In this document: piece by piece, positions 6,221 through 8,199 of the stretch | Position numbering within the stretch: the stretch's first letter is position 1 | How the letters are laid out: each line of letters starts with the position of its first letter | NCBI GenBank assembly: GCA_029548715.1 | Contig: JAKPMW010000334.1 | Location: forward strand, 1-8,199 | DNA length: 8,199 nucleotides | From: Spirochaetota bacterium | GTDB taxonomy: Bacteria > Spirochaetota > JAGLSM01 > JAKPMW01 | Direction of reading: 5' to 3' | Made by a program: the position numbers and the translations under genes | The notes under the pieces: model-generated | The model's input: the letters and a program-made list of their open reading frames with translations, nothing else | Databases searched by the model: none | Told to the model about the DNA's origin: nothing

Positions 6221-6240
6221 CACCCCCAGGGGTGATTTTT
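6219..6240 (+). terminator. Intrinsic terminator, plus strand
   Basis: ATCACCC (6219-6225) and GGGTGAT (6230-6236) form a perfect 7-bp stem with a four-base loop (CCAG), and the T run at 6236-6240 follows. It would stop plus-strand transcripts coming from the LuxR-type gene or from an unannotated RNA in the spacer, before the tcdA promoter. Confidence 0.75.
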
Positions 6241-6287
6241 GCAAAAACGGCCGGACATGAGAGCCCTGCTGAATACGGTTGCCGCTG

Positions 6288-6317
6288 TTGACAACGCAAC
6301 CGGCCGACTGCTATTTT
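6288..6317 (+). promoter_or_regulatory. tcdA promoter, probably giving a leaderless mRNA
   Basis: A perfect TTGACA (6288-6293), an 18-base spacer and TATTTT (6312-6317) make a good sigma-70-type promoter. A start point seven to ten bases after the -10 would fall at 6324-6327, at or within three bases of the ATG at 6327. That agrees with the absence of a recognisable ribosome site there. Confidence 0.55.
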
Positions 6318-6326
6318 GAAGCCAGC

Positions 6327-7076
6327 ATGAACAACGAACGCTTTTCACGAACCCGGGCCCTGCTGGGCGAGCAGGGCATGGCACGGCTGTGCGAAGCCCG
6401 GATTGCAGTTTTCGGACTGGGCGGGGTCGGTACCTGTACCTCCGAGTTCCTGGCAAGAAGCGGGGCATCCCGTCTTTGGCTGTTTGACTTTGACCGGATC
6501 ACGCCATCCAGTTGCAACCGCCTCCTGACAGCCGGCAGCGGCACCATGGGAATGGAAAAAGCCGCCGCAATGCGGGCCCGGATTATTGACATCAACCCGC
6601 AAGCCCAGGTCACGGCAGAGCCGCTTTTCCTTGGGCCGGAAAATGCAGCAGAGATTCTGGCCAGGGGCAGTTTTGACCTGATAGTGGACGCCATCGACAG
6701 CCTCAACCCCAAGACAAGCCTTCTCGAAGCGGCCGTTCGGGGCGGACATCGCGTTATTTCAAGCATGGGAGCGGCTGCCCGAACCGACCCCTCGCAGGTT
6801 GGGACCGGATCCATCTGGGAAACACGCAACTGCCCCCTGGCGGCCAAGGTGCGCCAGGGCCTGCGCAGACGGGGAATCACAAGCGATATTCCGGTCGTTT
6901 TCTCAAGAGAGCACCCGGCTGCCCCGCTTCCACCCGATACCGACAATGCAGCAGACGCAGGCCTGCGCTATCCGCGGGGACGCGTGCGCAACATCCAGCC
7001 CTCGGGAGCCTGGATCCCGGCCGTCTTTGCAGCCCACCTGCTGCACCTGGCACTGAAAGAGCTGGGGGTGACATGA
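6327..7076 (+). CDS. tcdA: tRNA threonylcarbamoyladenosine dehydratase (TcdA/CsdL, ThiF/E1-like)
   Basis: The 249-residue product is close to the usual size of TcdA. It shows an N-terminal nucleotide-binding glycine motif, GLGGVG (30-35), then the FDFD acidic motif (53-56) and the conserved NR pair (64-65). The family pattern DAIDSLNPKTSLLEAAV (121-137) follows, then GAAARTDPSQ (148-157), CPLAAKVR (169-176) and PVVFSREHP (189-197). TcdA uses ATP to adenylate the side-chain carboxylate of t6A at tRNA position 37 and closes it to cyclic ct6A in the cytoplasm. The sulfur-transfer partners CsdA and CsdE are not in this window. The start at 6327 matches the family's N-terminus. An upstream TTG at 6279 is open but lies in the promoter region. 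The stop overlaps the ATG of a 46-codon ORF, and the gene converges with the molybdopterin enzyme gene. Confidence 0.93.
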   Translation: MNNERFSRTRALLGEQGMARLCEARIAVFGLGGVGTCTSEFLARSGASRLWLFDFDRITPSSCNRLLTAGSGTMGMEKAAAMRARIIDINPQAQVTAEPLFLGPENAAEILARGSFDLIVDAIDSLNPKTSLLEAAVRGGHRVISSMGAAARTDPSQVGTGSIWETRNCPLAAKVRQGLRRRGITSDIPVVFSREHPAAPLPPDTDNAADAGLRYPRGRVRNIQPSGAWIPAVFAAHLLHLALKELGVT

Positions 7077-7213
7077 TGGACAGCAGCATCCTCTCGCCGG
7101 ACCCGCTGTGGAAAGCCTTGTGCCAAAGGCTGGCAAATCGGAAGCCCGCTGTTCACCAAAAACAGTTCAGTCTCCGTAGACCCTGTCCGAGGTATAGCCG
7201 CCTTTGGCGATAG
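7073..7213 (+). CDS. Short ORF coupled to tcdA, possibly a truncated gene
   Basis: An ATG overlaps the tcdA stop (ATGATG) and is preceded by a GGGGG stretch at normal ribosome-site distance, so initiation is plausible. The frame runs 46 codons (beginning MMDSSILSPDPLWKALCQRL) to a TAG at 7211-7213. The first 23 or so codons have the C/G-rich third positions of neighbouring genes; the rest do not. The +1 frame then reads protein-like (IGSPLFTKNSSVSVDPVRG) up to the convergent terminator. This looks like the 5' start of a gene that has been frameshifted or cut short, but it is too small to identify. Confidence 0.3.
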   Translation: MMDSSILSPDPLWKALCQRLANRKPAVHQKQFSLRRPCPRYSRLWR

Positions 7214-7217
7214 CATG

Positions 7218-7255
7218 AAAAACAAAAAGGGCCACCCCTTGCGAGGCAGCCCCTT
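7218..7255 (-). terminator. Terminator of the molybdopterin hydroxylase gene, minus strand
   Basis: On the minus strand, AAGGG plus CTGCC (from 7255) pairs with GGTGG plus CCCTT (to 7227), with one bulged G and two G-T wobbles. TTTTTGTTTTT follows (7228-7218). It lies 25-62 bases after the stop at 7280. Confidence 0.75.
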
Positions 7256-7279
7256 GCCAAACCATCACCCGGCGCTGTT

Positions 7280-8199
7280 TCAGCCCTTAAGAACCGAAAG
7301 AACGTACTCGGGAGTAAACGGAGTCTTGTACATCCGCTTGCCTGTCGCATGACAAAAAGCATTGGCAATAACGGGGATCGGTCCGTTGATGGCGACCTCC
7401 GAAATCGACTTGGCTCCAAAAGGGCCACCCTTTTCGTACTCACCGTCAACCAGGAGGGTCGTAATCTTCGGAATATCATTGGCTGTAAAAATCTTGTAGG
7501 TCGTAAACGAGGGATTCCGCATCACGCCCTTGTCGTTGAAGATATAGCCCTCGGTCAAGGCATAGGACAAGCCATTGACCAGCGCCCCTTCAACCTGGCC
7601 CTCGGCGAAGAGGGGGTTGATCGGGGTTCCGCAGTCGGTAGCCGTCACATACTCAAGGACCTTGATTTCACCGGTTTCGCAGTCAACCTCGATTTCGGCA
7701 AAGTGAGCACAAAACGGTGGCGGGGAATTGGGCACAACGTGGCTCCCAAAACCCTGAATCTGCATCTGGTTGTGGGTATAGAGAGAGTAGGTTCCGATTT
7801 CGGCAAAGGTCTTGAACTTTTTTTCGTCGCTCATGGAGACAACCGAGTTGTTTTTGACCACGACCTGATCAGGTGCTACCGCAAGCATCTCGGCACCAAC
7901 CTTTGTGATCTGTTCCTTGACCATCATGGCCGCCTTGCGGACAGCTTCACCCGAGAGGTATGTGGTCGAAGAAGCATAGGCACCCACATCAAAGGGGGTC
8001 AAATCCGTGTCCGATGAGAGCACAATGATGTTTTCGACCGGGCAGTCCAGCTCTTCGGCCGCGATCTGGGCCAGGATCGTGTCCGATCCGGTTCCGATAT
8101 CGGTCGCACCGAGCAGCATGTTGAAACTGCCGTCGTCGTTCATTTTCATGTAGGCCGAACCCATGTCGATCTTGGGAACAGCGGAACCCTGCATGAAAC
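7280..8199 (-). CDS. Xanthine dehydrogenase family, molybdopterin-binding subunit (C-terminal part)
   Basis: The minus-strand frame enters from the right edge (the codon before the ATG at 8194 is TTC, so this Met is internal) and ends at TGA 7280. The visible 305 residues match the C-terminal Mo-binding domains of the xanthine oxidase family, which normally total about 700-800 residues. Numbering from that Met, motifs are GATDIGTGSDT (29-39, cofactor loop; xanthine dehydrogenases usually have GQG here), DVGAYASSTTYLSGEA (69-84), the cofactor-contacting GQVEGALVNGLS (199-210) and GGPFGAKSISE (256-266), where Glu266 aligns with the catalytic glutamate. These enzymes hydroxylate purines, aldehydes or N-heterocycles at a Mo-pterin centre, with electrons passed through [2Fe-2S] and often FAD subunits or domains. 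Those subunits are not in view and would lie beyond the right edge if present. The substrate cannot be assigned. Confidence 0.93.
   Translation of the reverse strand, partial: FMQGSAVPKIDMGSAYMKMNDDGSFNMLLGATDIGTGSDTILAQIAAEELDCPVENIIVLSSDTDLTPFDVGAYASSTTYLSGEAVRKAAMMVKEQITKVGAEMLAVAPDQVVVKNNSVVSMSDEKKFKTFAEIGTYSLYTHNQMQIQGFGSHVVPNSPPPFCAHFAEIEVDCETGEIKVLEYVTATDCGTPINPLFAEGQVEGALVNGLSYALTEGYIFNDKGVMRNPSFTTYKIFTANDIPKITTLLVDGEYEKGGPFGAKSISEVAINGPIPVIANAFCHATGKRMYKTPFTPEYVLSVLKG

Noticed and set aside
6078..6260. 60-codon plus-strand open frame before tcdA
   Set aside because: It passes through both spacer hairpins, has no ribosome site, and its amino-acid mix is arginine/proline-rich, typical of GC-rich non-coding frames.
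7349..8017. 222-codon plus-strand open frame
   Set aside because: It is antisense to the well-supported molybdopterin-binding subunit; no ribosome site or recognisable motif.

Overview
The window shows a bacterial chromosome segment with moderately high GC and C/G-ending codons. No ribosomal RNA, tRNA, CRISPR array or recognisable insertion sequence is visible. The lipoprotein signals point to a Gram-negative-type envelope. A multi-domain molybdopterin hydroxylase and a 7TM-LuxR regulator would fit an anaerobic or sulfate-reducer-like (Desulfobacterota-type) bacterium. That taxonomic guess is inference from gene style only.

Left part (1-3550): a membrane-bound PPM/SpoIIE-type protein phosphatase on the minus strand is divergent from an Abi_2 (AbiD/AbiF-like) abortive-infection protein on the plus strand. 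They share a 225-bp control region with a promoter candidate on each strand, a perfect 10-bp palindrome and an inverted repeat. The abi gene overlaps by four bases (ATGA) a second gene that begins like a lipoprotein. That gene is broken by an apparent one-base frameshift in a T4 run. Facing them on the minus strand is the C-terminal remnant of an unidentified gene that lacks a start, followed by a terminator.

Middle (3588-5930): a lipoprotein-type endonuclease I (EndA/NucM family) is bracketed by two strong hairpins. One is a terminator or attenuator-like hairpin in its leader, the other a textbook terminator after its stop. After a roughly 350-bp non-coding stretch comes a one-component regulator with seven predicted membrane segments and a C-terminal LuxR helix-turn-helix.

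Right part (5931-8199): a roughly 400-bp spacer holds two terminator-type hairpins facing in opposite directions and a possible tiny lipoprotein ORF. Then comes tcdA (tRNA threonylcarbamoyladenosine dehydratase), whose promoter is placed so that the mRNA may be leaderless. A short ORF is coupled to the tcdA stop. The convergent minus-strand gene is the C-terminal part of a xanthine-dehydrogenase-family molybdopterin-binding subunit, which runs off the right edge and ends in its own terminator.

The genes do not form one pathway. The unusual parts are the Abi protein with an altered HEPN motif coupled to a broken putative lipoprotein gene, the nearby gene remnant and lipoprotein nuclease, and the structured non-coding spacers.
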